A stretch of 64,000 bases of DNA from Propionispora sp. 2/2-37 (lineage in GTDB: Bacteria > Bacillota > Negativicutes > Propionisporales > Propionisporaceae), in assembly GCF_001298735.1 (NCBI RefSeq), contig NZ_CYSP01000014.1, forward strand, positions 62,001-126,000, given 5' to 3'. Each line of letters opens with the position of its first letter. Position 1 is the first letter of the stretch. Below, one piece after another: positions 6,064-14,560 of this stretch. The position numbers and the translations under genes are program-made. Below the pieces are notes generated by a model that made no database searches, had not been told where the DNA came from, and worked only from the letters and a program-made list of their open reading frames with translations.

Positions 6064-7164
6064 ATGAAAAAGAGTGTTTTGTTGTTGACGGTGATGGTTG
6101 CCTTAGGGACAGGAGCCACGGCTTTTGCAGCGGAAAATGATTCTTTAACTGTAAATGGCGACATCAGGTTACGGTTTGATAAACAAACGAACTATAATCA
6201 ACCAGACTTTAACGCGAATAAATACCGTATCCGTTTAAATTTAGGATATAAGCTGAGCCCGGAATGGTCATTCAATACAAGGGTGGTAGCTGGTGATTCA
6301 CTGTTTGGAGATGCTCCGCCTAATGTCGATGACGTGCAGATTTCCGTTGCCAGCTTAACATACAAGCAACCGGACTGGAATGCTACGATTGGTCGCCAGG
6401 TGTTTAGTATGTTTGAAGGACTTGCGGTTAGCATGGATGATGGCCACACGCCTGGCGATGCTGGTTATCCAGCGGCGGGAAACCGCCCGGATGGTGGTAA
6501 CGCAAAGAATTTCCCGTCTTTACAAGGGGCTAAATTCCAAAACAAAATTGGTAAAACAAACGTGACTTCCTTTTATGGGAATTTAAACGCTCGTACTGAC
6601 GATGGCGCGAATTACAATGTAAAAGGGATTGCGGCTATTGGACCGGTTGGCGCTTTCAAAGTCGGGGGAATGGTCTATACTACCGATTCTTATGTATCTG
6701 CTGCTGATGTAAGCAAGTATGGTGTGAAAAACGGCAGCAAAACGGGTTATTCCGTGACAGCCAACACGAAATTATTCAATAATTATTTATATACCGGCGT
6801 TGAGTATATCTGGGGTCTTGCCGATACGCACGATAAAGCCTATAAACTGATTGCTAAGACTCCGGAAACAAAAAAGGTCGGCGATATGCAGTATGCGGTC
6901 GAGTATCGAAATATAGAGCAAAATGCGCTGGACTATAACTCTTGCACGAATACGGCGCGTGGAATATCGACGATGCGTACCAAAAATATTAATATCGGCG
7001 ACTTTACCTACTGGGCGCTTAGCGCCAAGCGCCAGTTAACTCCCGAGCTAACAGCAACGTTATTCTATGAAAAATATAATCCGCAAAACCATGGGAAAAC
7101 AACCCCGTCAAGCGCACAAGTGGAAGATCAGGTCTATCGTCTGCAATTAGATTACAAATTCTAA
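6064..7164 (+). CDS. Outer-membrane beta-barrel porin-like protein
   Basis: The 366-residue protein starts with a signal peptide (MKKSVLLLTVMVALGTGATAFA, cleavage probably before AEN) and continues with repeated amphipathic strands rich in Tyr, Asn and Gly, such as INGDIRLRF-, YRIRLNLGY- and SWSFNTRVV-like segments. It ends in LQLDYKF, whose terminal Phe is the outer-membrane insertion signal. It resembles the putative porins of Negativicutes. It stands first behind the cobalamin riboswitch, so it may pass corrinoids or related tetrapyrroles or metal complexes across the outer membrane. Substrate is inferred from context only. Confidence 0.8.
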   Translation: MKKSVLLLTVMVALGTGATAFAAENDSLTVNGDIRLRFDKQTNYNQPDFNANKYRIRLNLGYKLSPEWSFNTRVVAGDSLFGDAPPNVDDVQISVASLTYKQPDWNATIGRQVFSMFEGLAVSMDDGHTPGDAGYPAAGNRPDGGNAKNFPSLQGAKFQNKIGKTNVTSFYGNLNARTDDGANYNVKGIAAIGPVGAFKVGGMVYTTDSYVSAADVSKYGVKNGSKTGYSVTANTKLFNNYLYTGVEYIWGLADTHDKAYKLIAKTPETKKVGDMQYAVEYRNIEQNALDYNSCTNTARGISTMRTKNINIGDFTYWALSAKRQLTPELTATLFYEKYNPQNHGKTTPSSAQVEDQVYRLQLDYKF

Positions 7165-7280
7165 CGGGAAATTACCGGATGTAAACGTGTAATTTTTACA
7201 AGCGAAAATTTCTAGTTGATGCGTAGTTTGCGTTGTCAGTGATATTGTTTGTACGCAATGAATTCCGGCTGCAGTGGGGG

Positions 7281-7315
7281 TTGCCAAACGGCTGACTGTT
7301 GCAGCCGTTTGGCAA
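7281..7315 (+). promoter_or_regulatory. Perfect 14-bp hairpin just upstream of the nifH-like gene
   Basis: TTGCCAAACGGCTG (7281-7294) and CAGCCGTTTGGCAA (7302-7315) form a perfect stem with a 7-base loop. No U-run follows; instead GAAAGGA starts 3 bases later. It looks like an mRNA-processing or stabilising hairpin, or a protein or sRNA target, rather than a terminator. Confidence 0.6.
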
Positions 7316-7330
7316 TAGAAAGGAATGTGC

Positions 7331-8185
7331 ATGAATCCACAAAATGAGAAAGACTGTTTAAAGATTGCGTTTTATGGCAAAGGCGGAATTGGCAAATCCA
7401 CAGTTTCCGCCAATGTTTCCGCAGCGCTGGCGATCCAAGGCTGTAAGACTTTACATATCGGATGCGATCCGAAGGCGGATTCCGCACGCTGCCTGGTGGG
7501 GCGTAAAATTCCTACCGTGTTGCAACAATTGCAGATAAAACCAGAGGGGATTGACAGGAACGATATTGTTTTTCCGGGTTTTGGCGGTGTTGACTGCATC
7601 GAGGCGGGAGGGCCTGAGGCTGGCATTGGCTGCGCCGGTAGGGGGATCATCACCATGATGGAGGAATTGAAGTACCTGGAGCTCTGGCGGGAGGAATGGG
7701 ACGCTGTTATCTATGACGTGCTGGGCGATGTTGTGTGTGGCGGCTTTTCAGTTCCGATGCGCGAACGATATGCAGATACCGTTTATATTGTGACATCAGC
7801 GGAGTTTATGTCGCTATATGCTGCCAATAACATCATGAAAGCGATTAGCAGAAGCCAGGGGGCACGGTCCGTGACGCTGGGGGGATTAATTCACAATTGC
7901 AGAAACGGTGAGTCGAAGCGGGCGGCAGTGGAACAATTTGCTCTATTGACGGGTACTCAGGTAGTAGCTGAAGTCCCGTTCAGCCGGGAAATAACCCTGG
8001 CGGAACTGGCAGGCAAGACTGTGCTGGAAAAGTATCCGGATTCAGAAGCCGCTGGTTTCTTTAAAGAACTGGCGGGGGTCATTGCTAAACATCAGGGTCA
8101 AACGCACATAAGAGCGCTGAATGATGATGAACTGGAAACATTCAGTCACTATATGCTTGATCTGGAATTGGAAAAGCATAAATAG
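7331..8185 (+). CDS. NifH/BchL/CfbC-like iron protein (nitrogenase-like reductase ATPase)
   Basis: The 284-residue product is a dimeric [4Fe-4S] P-loop ATPase of the NifH superfamily, which feeds electrons to component-1-type partners. Visible features are Walker A GKGGIGKST (residues 16-24), GCDPKADS (44-51), the cluster ligands Cys101 in GIGCAGRG and Cys136 in DVVCGGFSVP, and the NifH-type Arg104. ATG 7331 is preferred over ATG 7325 because the GAAAGGA site abuts the latter. The component-1-like genes follow directly. There are no nifENB-type assembly genes, so it is not a classical nitrogenase. The substrate is unknown; a tetrapyrrole or metal-ligand role is inferred from the cobalamin riboswitch. 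Confidence 0.85.
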   Translation: MNPQNEKDCLKIAFYGKGGIGKSTVSANVSAALAIQGCKTLHIGCDPKADSARCLVGRKIPTVLQQLQIKPEGIDRNDIVFPGFGGVDCIEAGGPEAGIGCAGRGIITMMEELKYLELWREEWDAVIYDVLGDVVCGGFSVPMRERYADTVYIVTSAEFMSLYAANNIMKAISRSQGARSVTLGGLIHNCRNGESKRAAVEQFALLTGTQVVAEVPFSREITLAELAGKTVLEKYPDSEAAGFFKELAGVIAKHQGQTHIRALNDDELETFSHYMLDLELEKHK

Positions 8186-8206
8186 CGGGGCCGGGAATGG
8201 GAGGAA

Positions 8207-9457
8207 ATGAAATTGTCTTGTGCGGGTTATAAACAGGGAAGCAACAGTGTTGAAAAAATCAGTCTTTCGGCTGTGACAGATACAATACCGCTTGATAGCT
8301 TTTTTGACCGGGGCATAGCGGATGACGACTGTGGAGAGTTGGTTAATCTGGCTTTGGCTGTGCCGGGCATTGACGTAGTAGCGGCCGGTCCTGCATCCTG
8401 TTCACGGGTGCTATACTTCAGAGCTGCGAAAAAAAGCTTGCAAGAACGCTTATTTTTGCTCCCCATATCCAGCAATGATTTTACTGCCGGCAATCATCTG
8501 CAAAATTTGGAAGAATCGCTTACAGACCTGGCGGCTTCGCGCCGATCAAGAGCGATCATTGTGTATGTTACCTGTGCCGATATTCTTGCAGGCACTGATT
8601 TTGCCAGTATAACCGAACGCGTAGAATGTCAACACGGGATACCGGTGAAGGTCTTTGAGCGGGGGCCGCTTTCCCGGCGACGGACGCTGCCTAAAGAACG
8701 CCTGTGTGATATTTTTATTGATTTGTTGCAACGAGGCAATCGGAGCGGAAGCAATAACTGCATTCAATTGTTGGGAGATGCAGGGAAGCTTGCTGAAACT
8801 TCCGGACTAAGAAAAATGCTTATGCACTACTGTTCCGACGGGGAAATCAGAGAATTTGCCGCGCTGGACTCTTACGAACAATTTGAGGAAATGACAACAG
8901 GTAAACTGAACATTGCCTTAGATCGTTTTGGTTATGACATGGCAGTGGGCATACAGAAAAAATGGAACATACCTTTCGTATTTCTGCCTGCCTGCTACAA
9001 TATGAAAGAGATTAAAGGCAGCTATGGGGCATTGATGGAGGCGCTACATACAACCTGGGATTTCAGCCAGGATTCGAAAGCGTATCATCAGTTGGCGGCA
9101 CAAACTGCTGCAACATTAGCGGGCAAACAAATTGCGGTGGGGATTGGAGCAAGGTCTTTCGAACTCGCCTATGCTTTGATGTTGGCTGGCTTTTCTGTTT
9201 CTACCATATTTGCGGATATCGTGAATAAAAACGATAGGGCGTACATCAATGCGCTTCTTGCCATAGGAAGCCAGGCGCAGGTATATCTGATTTCAAACGT
9301 GACCGGCGAAACACAGGCGGGCGGGTTTACTGAAATCGATGTCGCCATTGGCGAAAAAGCAGCGTTTTACTGTGCGAAAGCAAAAGAAATTCTGGTGAGT
9401 GCCGACTATCGTTTCGGTTATGAGGGAATCACGGAAATTATGGAGGCGATGAGATGA
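8207..9457 (+). CDS. Nitrogenase component-1-like protein, NifD/BchN-type
   Basis: The 416-residue protein belongs to the oxidoreductase/nitrogenase component 1 superfamily. Three Cys residues fit the N-terminal cluster ligands: Cys42 (DDCGEL), Cys65 (GPASC) and Cys123 (VTCADILAGTDF). Their spacing (23 and 58) is like BchN-type proteins. The middle contains FVFLPACYNMKEIKGSYGAL, the usual P..G...T-like segment, and the last third has a Rossmann-type repeat (GKQIAVGIGARSFELAYAL). It overlaps the next component-1 gene by 4 bases (ATGA), implying a complex made in equal amounts. Reaction and substrate are unknown. Confidence 0.8.
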   Translation: MKLSCAGYKQGSNSVEKISLSAVTDTIPLDSFFDRGIADDDCGELVNLALAVPGIDVVAAGPASCSRVLYFRAAKKSLQERLFLLPISSNDFTAGNHLQNLEESLTDLAASRRSRAIIVYVTCADILAGTDFASITERVECQHGIPVKVFERGPLSRRRTLPKERLCDIFIDLLQRGNRSGSNNCIQLLGDAGKLAETSGLRKMLMHYCSDGEIREFAALDSYEQFEEMTTGKLNIALDRFGYDMAVGIQKKWNIPFVFLPACYNMKEIKGSYGALMEALHTTWDFSQDSKAYHQLAAQTAATLAGKQIAVGIGARSFELAYALMLAGFSVSTIFADIVNKNDRAYINALLAIGSQAQVYLISNVTGETQAGGFTEIDVAIGEKAAFYCAKAKEILVSADYRFGYEGITEIMEAMR

Positions 9458-10653
9458 CAATGAAATTAACTCGCCTTCCTTCGCTGGCAAGCGACTATTC
9501 AGGCGCATGTTCGGTTCTGTATGCGATGCAGGCGCTTACCCTTTTGTACTCGCCAGGCGGATGCAGCAGCGCAATCATCGAATGCGATGAGATCAGGGAT
9601 TTGCGGCAGACCTTGTTTTTCTGTTCCAAGCTGGGGGAGTTGGAAGCCGTCATGGGCGCGGCGGATGAATTCCTGCTGCAGGCACAAACTCTTTGGGCGC
9701 ACAACCGCCAGACGGAATTTACCGCCATTATTGGTACGCCTGTACCGGCGTTGACCGGGATCGACATTGGGGCAGTTGCCGATGAGTTGAGCCGGCAGAC
9801 AGGCTTGCCGGCTATGGCGCTCTCTACGGAGGGATTCAGGGACTACTACTCCGGTGTTCATCAGACGCTGTTGGACTTGGGGAAGCGTTTTCTGGAGAAA
9901 CGGGAGAAAAAGAATAACCAGGTCAATATCATCGGGTATACGCCGCTCAGTCTTGGCAGCCCGGCGCATCTAGCTGAACTGATAGATGAACTGGAAGCGT
10001 GTGGTCTTACCATCAACGGTTCGCCGCTGGCAAAGAAGAATTTGGGCGACTTTAAGAACATGTCCGCCGCCGCGTTGAATATTGTCGTATCGCATGAAGG
10101 CGCGGGGCTGGCTCAATATATGCAGCAAGAATATGCAATTCCTTACGTTTTACATGTGCCAATAGGAATGTGGGGTATGCGGCGGTTGTTTAAAACATTG
10201 GAGGCGGTGACAGACATCTCGCTCGGCCGTACAAGCCGGAACCAATATGACCAAACTGGCAAGGCACTGTCGGCACGACGCGCCGTGGTGATCGGCGAAC
10301 CGCTGTTTGCTTCTTGTATAGCCGCCTGTTTGCAAAATGATTTTGGGCTTGCCTCTGTTGAACCAGTCAGCCTGATAAAAACCGATAGGCGTATGAAAAG
10401 TGTCTATCAAGAAGAATCGCTTTCCAGTGTCCGCTTTTTTACATGCGAGCATTCACTGGCTCAGTGGCTAGGGGAAGGGCAGCCGGATATAGTTATTGGG
10501 GACCCTTTGTATCAAACACTGGTACGCCAAAAGAATATCCAGTATGTGCCGCTGCCGCATGTCGGCTTGAGCGGTTCAATGCACGCTGATTTGAATTATG
10601 AGTTCATTGGTAAGAAAGGCTATGATTATTTAGCAGGATTTATCGGGTCATGA
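9454..10653 (+). CDS. Nitrogenase component-1-like protein, NifK/BchB-type
   Basis: The 399-residue partner subunit starts MTMKLTRLPSLASDYSGACS. Cys19 (SDYSGAC) and Cys37 (SPGGCS) match the first two NifK cluster ligands. The third is missing: the place of the usual TxC...GDD reads GTPVPALTGID, with Pro96 where Cys is expected. Extra Cys44 and Cys57 might substitute. The C-terminal Rossmann-like region includes ARRAVVIGEPLFASCIAACL and ends PHVGLSGSMHADLNYEFIGKKGYDYLA, a NifK-type end. Translation is coupled to the NifD-like gene (ATGA overlap). Confidence 0.8.
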   Translation: MTMKLTRLPSLASDYSGACSVLYAMQALTLLYSPGGCSSAIIECDEIRDLRQTLFFCSKLGELEAVMGAADEFLLQAQTLWAHNRQTEFTAIIGTPVPALTGIDIGAVADELSRQTGLPAMALSTEGFRDYYSGVHQTLLDLGKRFLEKREKKNNQVNIIGYTPLSLGSPAHLAELIDELEACGLTINGSPLAKKNLGDFKNMSAAALNIVVSHEGAGLAQYMQQEYAIPYVLHVPIGMWGMRRLFKTLEAVTDISLGRTSRNQYDQTGKALSARRAVVIGEPLFASCIAACLQNDFGLASVEPVSLIKTDRRMKSVYQEESLSSVRFFTCEHSLAQWLGEGQPDIVIGDPLYQTLVRQKNIQYVPLPHVGLSGSMHADLNYEFIGKKGYDYLAGFIGS

Positions 10654-10683
10654 CATTCAAGTAACATAACGGAGGGGATTTTT

Positions 10684-11802
10684 ATGCTGGAGCATCGTAA
10701 AAAATGGTTGCAAGGGGTAGCACTGCTGTTGGCTGTGTTCTTTATGTTAAGTCTCGCAGGCTGTCAATCCGGGGGGAGCGGAAAGAAACCGCCAACCGGA
10801 CAAACGTCTGAAACAAAAATTGTCACCGACTTAGTGGGAAACCAAGTGAAACTCAAGGCTAATGTGGAAAAAATCGCCGTTGTGCCTGTTCCTTGGGCTA
10901 CGATTGTTTATGCGGTAGATGGGACGGGTAAAAAAATCGCTGGCATGCATCCGTCGGCGATGAAGGCCTATCAGAGTAACATATTGAAGGCTATGGCACC
11001 GGAAATGGCTAACGCGAATTCGACGTTTGTAGACAACAATTTCAACGTGAATTATGAAGAAGTCGCCAAGCTGAAGCCGGATGTGGTCGTTATCTGGGAT
11101 TATCAGCCGGAGATTGGCAAAAAGCTGGCAGAACTCGGCATTCCGTCTGTAGCGATCAAATATGGCACGCTTGAGGATGTACAGAAAGGCATCAAGCTGG
11201 TCGGGGAAATCATTAATCAGCAAGAGCGGGCCAATGCGCTGATTCAGTATCATCAGGATACAAACGGCTATCTCAAGTCCAAGGAGAGCGCACTGGCGGG
11301 CAAGAACAAGCCTAAAGTGTTATATTTACGGGATGAGCAACTGCAAGTCGCGGTAGGCGACTCGGTGAACCGAATCATGATTGAAACGGCAGGCGGTACA
11401 AATGTCGCTAATGAGGGTAGCGGCCAATGGTCAAAAATAACCATGGAGCAGGTTATGGCGTCGAACCCAGATGTCATTGTTATCAGTAATTTCTCCAATG
11501 TGTTGCCGGAAGATTTGTACACGAATAAGTTTCCCGGGCAGGATTGGAGTAAAATTGACGCCGTAAAAAATAAACGAGTGTATAAAGCGCCGATGGGAAT
11601 TTATCGCTGGGATGCACCCTGCGTGGAAACGCCTTTAATGATAAAGTGGCTCGGCAAAGTTCTTCAGCCGGCAGTTTTCAACGATTACGACATGAGGGCT
11701 GATCTGAAAAGCTTTTACCAGACATTCTTCAACTATAAGCTCAGTGATGCGGAACTTGATCAAATCCTAAACAGTAAGCAGAACCCTGGCCTGAAAATCT
11801 AA
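10684..11802 (+). CDS. ABC transporter substrate-binding lipoprotein (BtuF/FepB type)
   Basis: The 372-residue protein has a lipoprotein signal with lipobox LSLAGC (Cys at about residue 22) and the two-lobed Peripla_BP_2 fold: TDLVGNQVKLKANVEKIAVVP at the start, NYEEVAKLKPDVVVIW in lobe 1, and TMEQVMASNPDVIVISNFS in lobe 2. This family binds cobalamin, haem, siderophores or other metal complexes. ATG 10684 follows GGAGGGG, 30 bases after the NifK-like gene, so uptake and reduction are probably expressed together. The cobalamin riboswitch favours a corrinoid-type ligand, but ligand identity cannot be read from sequence. Confidence 0.85.
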   Translation: MLEHRKKWLQGVALLLAVFFMLSLAGCQSGGSGKKPPTGQTSETKIVTDLVGNQVKLKANVEKIAVVPVPWATIVYAVDGTGKKIAGMHPSAMKAYQSNILKAMAPEMANANSTFVDNNFNVNYEEVAKLKPDVVVIWDYQPEIGKKLAELGIPSVAIKYGTLEDVQKGIKLVGEIINQQERANALIQYHQDTNGYLKSKESALAGKNKPKVLYLRDEQLQVAVGDSVNRIMIETAGGTNVANEGSGQWSKITMEQVMASNPDVIVISNFSNVLPEDLYTNKFPGQDWSKIDAVKNKRVYKAPMGIYRWDAPCVETPLMIKWLGKVLQPAVFNDYDMRADLKSFYQTFFNYKLSDAELDQILNSKQNPGLKI

Positions 11803-11874
11803 CACTAAAGAGTGTGATTGATGAATAAATAAGGTCAGTTGTTGTTTTGATTGGAGGAGCGAGGGAAGCGAAGC

Positions 11875-12888
11875 ATGATGTGTAAACAACAGAATTTGAA
11901 GTTTGTGTGGATGGCTGTATTGGCTGTGCTGCTGATTGCCTTTTTCGTATCTCTTTTTGGGGGCCGTTATGTAATTCCTCCCCATGAGGTCGGCAGCATA
12001 CTGCTTGATGGAATGCGCGGTGAAGAAGGGGACGGCATGGCGTTTTCCGTTGTCTGGAATCTCCGGCTGCCACGGACCTTGTTGAATAGTTTTGTCGGTG
12101 CGGGACTGGCTGTTGCCGGAGCAGCGTTCCAGGGGATTTTTAGAAATCCCCTGGTCAGCCCTGATGTGCTGGGCGTCAGTTCGGGAGCGGCCTTTGGGGC
12201 GGCGTTCGGTATCTTGCTCTCAGGAATGAATCATCTTGCTACAGCTATGGCGCTCTTTTTTGGCATTGTGAGTGTTTTTATGACCTATACGCTTTCCAAG
12301 CTGCGCGGCGAATCGTCTACGTTGTCCCTGGTGCTGTCCGGCATGATCATTTCTGCGGTATTCAGCGCACTCATCTCTTTGATTAAATACGTCGCCGATC
12401 CCTATGACAAGCTGCCAGCTATTACGTATTGGCTGATGGGCAGCTTTGCCAGCGCCTCGTACAGCAATTTACAATTGGTCGGGGTTCCCATTTTACTGGG
12501 GACGATTGCGCTGCTCATGCTGAGGTGGCGTATCAACATTCTGTCATTGGGGGATGAAGATGCCTATTCTTTGGGAGTTAATCCAGTAAAGACCCGGCTG
12601 GTTATTATTGTCATGGCGACGCTGATTACCGCCGCCTGTGTGACCGTTACGGGTGTGATCGGCTGGGTCGGTTTGGTCATACCGCATATCTGCCGTATGC
12701 TGAGCGGAGTGGATCATAAAAATCTGCTGCCTGTTTCCTGTGTTGTCGGGGCAGCGTTTATGATTCTTGTTGATCTGATGGCCCGGACGGTAACTGCGGC
12801 GGAAATCCCCATTGGCATATTGACAGCCCTGGTCGGTGCGCCGTTTTTTGCCTTACTATTTAAGCAAGCGAAAGGTGATTGGCAATGA
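11875..12888 (+). CDS. FecCD/BtuC-type ABC permease
   Basis: The protein (337 residues from ATG 11875) has 9-10 hydrophobic segments and typical BtuC-family motifs: NLRLPRTL (residues about 62-69), GAGLAVAGAAFQGIFRNPLVSPDVLGVSSGAAFG, and the coupling region GVIGWVGLVIPHICRMLSGVDHKNLLP. It forms the inner-membrane channel with the ATPase gene that it overlaps by 4 bases. A TTG at 11851 is an alternative start but gives a charged, atypical extension. Confidence 0.9.
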   Translation: MMCKQQNLKFVWMAVLAVLLIAFFVSLFGGRYVIPPHEVGSILLDGMRGEEGDGMAFSVVWNLRLPRTLLNSFVGAGLAVAGAAFQGIFRNPLVSPDVLGVSSGAAFGAAFGILLSGMNHLATAMALFFGIVSVFMTYTLSKLRGESSTLSLVLSGMIISAVFSALISLIKYVADPYDKLPAITYWLMGSFASASYSNLQLVGVPILLGTIALLMLRWRINILSLGDEDAYSLGVNPVKTRLVIIVMATLITAACVTVTGVIGWVGLVIPHICRMLSGVDHKNLLPVSCVVGAAFMILVDLMARTVTAAEIPIGILTALVGAPFFALLFKQAKGDWQ

Positions 12889-13700
12889 TACTGGAAGTGA
12901 AGCACGGCTATTTCGGATATACAAAAGACAGTGACATACTGCGGGATATCTCTTTTGCTCTTGGCGAACAAGAGATTATGACCATACTCGGACCCAATGG
13001 TATTGGCAAAACGACGATGTTAAAGTGTATGACAGGGATATTGCAATGGACCCAGGGGCAGACGCTGATCAACGGAATCCCTATGGGAACTTCGCGGGAA
13101 GCACAAAAACATTATCCTATCGGGTATGTGCCGCAGGCCCACAGTCTTTCTTTTCCCTATACCGTCAGAGAAGTAGTAACCATGGGCCGCGCACGTCATA
13201 TTGGCGTTTGCTCCGTGCCCTCCCGGCATGACAAGGAAACGGTGGATAAGGCAATGGACCAGGTAGGTATAGGCTCTATTCAGGATAAGCCATGCACACA
13301 ATTAAGCGGCGGGCAATTGCAACTGGTCTTTATTGCGAGGGCTCTAGCCGGTGAGCCAAAGGTGCTGGTGCTTGATGAACCCGAGTCTCATCTTGACTTT
13401 AAAAACCAGTTTATGATACTGCATCTTATTAAGACGCTGGTAAAGGAACGTGGTATATCCTGCATTATGAATACCCATTATCCGGAACATGCGTTGCGTC
13501 TGTCGGATACGACGCTGCTGCTTGGCAAAAATTCGTATCTGTTCGGAAGAACGCAGGAGATTATTACCGAACAGCGGGTTAAAGAATATTTTGATATCGA
13601 GGCTAAAATTTTGTCGGTTCCCTATCATGATGAGAGTATCAAAGCTTTTGTTGTGCTAGAAAGCTTTGATCGTGCAGAAGAAGCATACAGTAGTTCTTAA
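12885..13700 (+). CDS. ABC transporter ATPase (BtuD/FecE type)
   Basis: The 271-residue ATPase carries Walker A GPNGIGKTT, the Q-loop VPQAH, the signature LSGGQLQL, Walker B VLVLDEPESHLD and the H-loop NTHYPEH. ATG 12885 overlaps the permease stop (ATGA). It ends the cluster that begins with the porin. The signature has LQL in place of the more usual QQR/QR. A terminator follows at 13709-13744. Confidence 0.9.
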   Translation: MILEVKHGYFGYTKDSDILRDISFALGEQEIMTILGPNGIGKTTMLKCMTGILQWTQGQTLINGIPMGTSREAQKHYPIGYVPQAHSLSFPYTVREVVTMGRARHIGVCSVPSRHDKETVDKAMDQVGIGSIQDKPCTQLSGGQLQLVFIARALAGEPKVLVLDEPESHLDFKNQFMILHLIKTLVKERGISCIMNTHYPEHALRLSDTTLLLGKNSYLFGRTQEIITEQRVKEYFDIEAKILSVPYHDESIKAFVVLESFDRAEEAYSSS

Positions 13701-13708
13701 CAATTTTT

Positions 13709-13744
13709 GCTCGCGATTGTATTTCGCGGGCTTTGCTTTTTTGT
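13709..13744 (+). terminator. Terminator of the Nif-like/ABC cluster
   Basis: GCTCGCGA...TTCGCGGGC (13709-13731) is followed by TTTGCTTTTTTG. Confidence 0.65.
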
Positions 13745-13780
13745 GGAGACTGATTTAGGTGCAAGGAAAATATGTCGTGC

Positions 13781-14065
13781 AAAGCCCGCTCCGCATCCCT
13801 GCGGGCGGCGCTGCAGACGCTGACGCGTCTTCCGCCTGCCGTCCTCGGGCTGCTCCGCTCAGTGCCAACCAAAACGCAAAAAGACGGATACCGCTCTATG
13901 TCCGGCCGTCCGCTCCTTGCGGCGTTCCGCTGACGCTGCACTCTCCTCATCCGCTCCCGTCCGGACACCGCTGTCGCTTAGAGCCGTATCCTGCCGGGTG
14001 GCCATTCATTAGTCTGGGCAGGGGCAGACCGTAGCACTCCCTGACGCTCGCACTCGGACTGCCAG
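13781..14065 (-). repeat. Long GC-rich repeat, copy B (inverted relative to 2790-3075)
   Basis: This is the reverse-complement partner of copy A, with the same sequence order and scattered mismatches and indels. Together the copies bracket 3.1-13.8 kb, that is the amidase, DUF cluster and the whole cobalamin/Nif-like module. Open frames in it are unconserved and are not called genes. Confidence 0.8.
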
Positions 14066-14560
14066 GGGAACGAAGTACGTCGGCTGGCCCCGCACGCTGC
14101 GCGGGGCCTCGGCAAGCCACTCCGGCCGGACCGCCCGCAAAACCACCGGCCGACCCAGCCGGGCGCCCTGCCGACCGCCGGGAACGAAAACAAAGCCCGG
14201 AGAACGGGGGCAACCAAACCGCTCCACCGGGCCACCTGCCGCCACTCGCCTGGCCGGGTGGTAGCAGTCCGTTCGTTCCCTGCCGCGGCCGCGCCCGTCC
14301 CGCCCCGTGGACACCAAAAGCGCGTGTCCACTCTCCGTCCTCCCTTCCCCCCAAGCCCCCCATCCCACCTGATTGGCGTTGCCGGTAAGCGGTGGGCCGC
14401 AATTGAAATTCGGGGGGAAGGGAGGACTACGGGCGCCCTAACGGGAAGGACTACCCCCCAAACCCCCCGCTGAGGAGCGGCCAAACAAATTGGGGGGTAC
14501 GCGGCCGCGGCAGGGCCCTTCACTAGCTGGGAGGCAATCAGACGGCGGCACCAGACGGCC
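14066..14560. other. GC-rich gene-free stretch
   Basis: Several long open frames exist on both strands because stop codons are rare at this GC content. None has a ribosome-binding site, recognisable domain or consistent codon use. It joins copy B of the inverted repeat to the first direct repeat at 14561 and is probably repeat-derived spacer. Confidence 0.5.

Noticed and set aside
7281-7315. Terminator between porin and nifH-like gene
   Set aside because: The hairpin is perfect but no U-run follows; a ribosome-binding site does, so termination is unlikely.
7331-10653. Classical nitrogenase nifHDK
   Set aside because: Subunits are shorter than NifD/NifK, the NifK-like subunit lacks a cluster cysteine, and no nifE, nifN or nifB genes accompany them.
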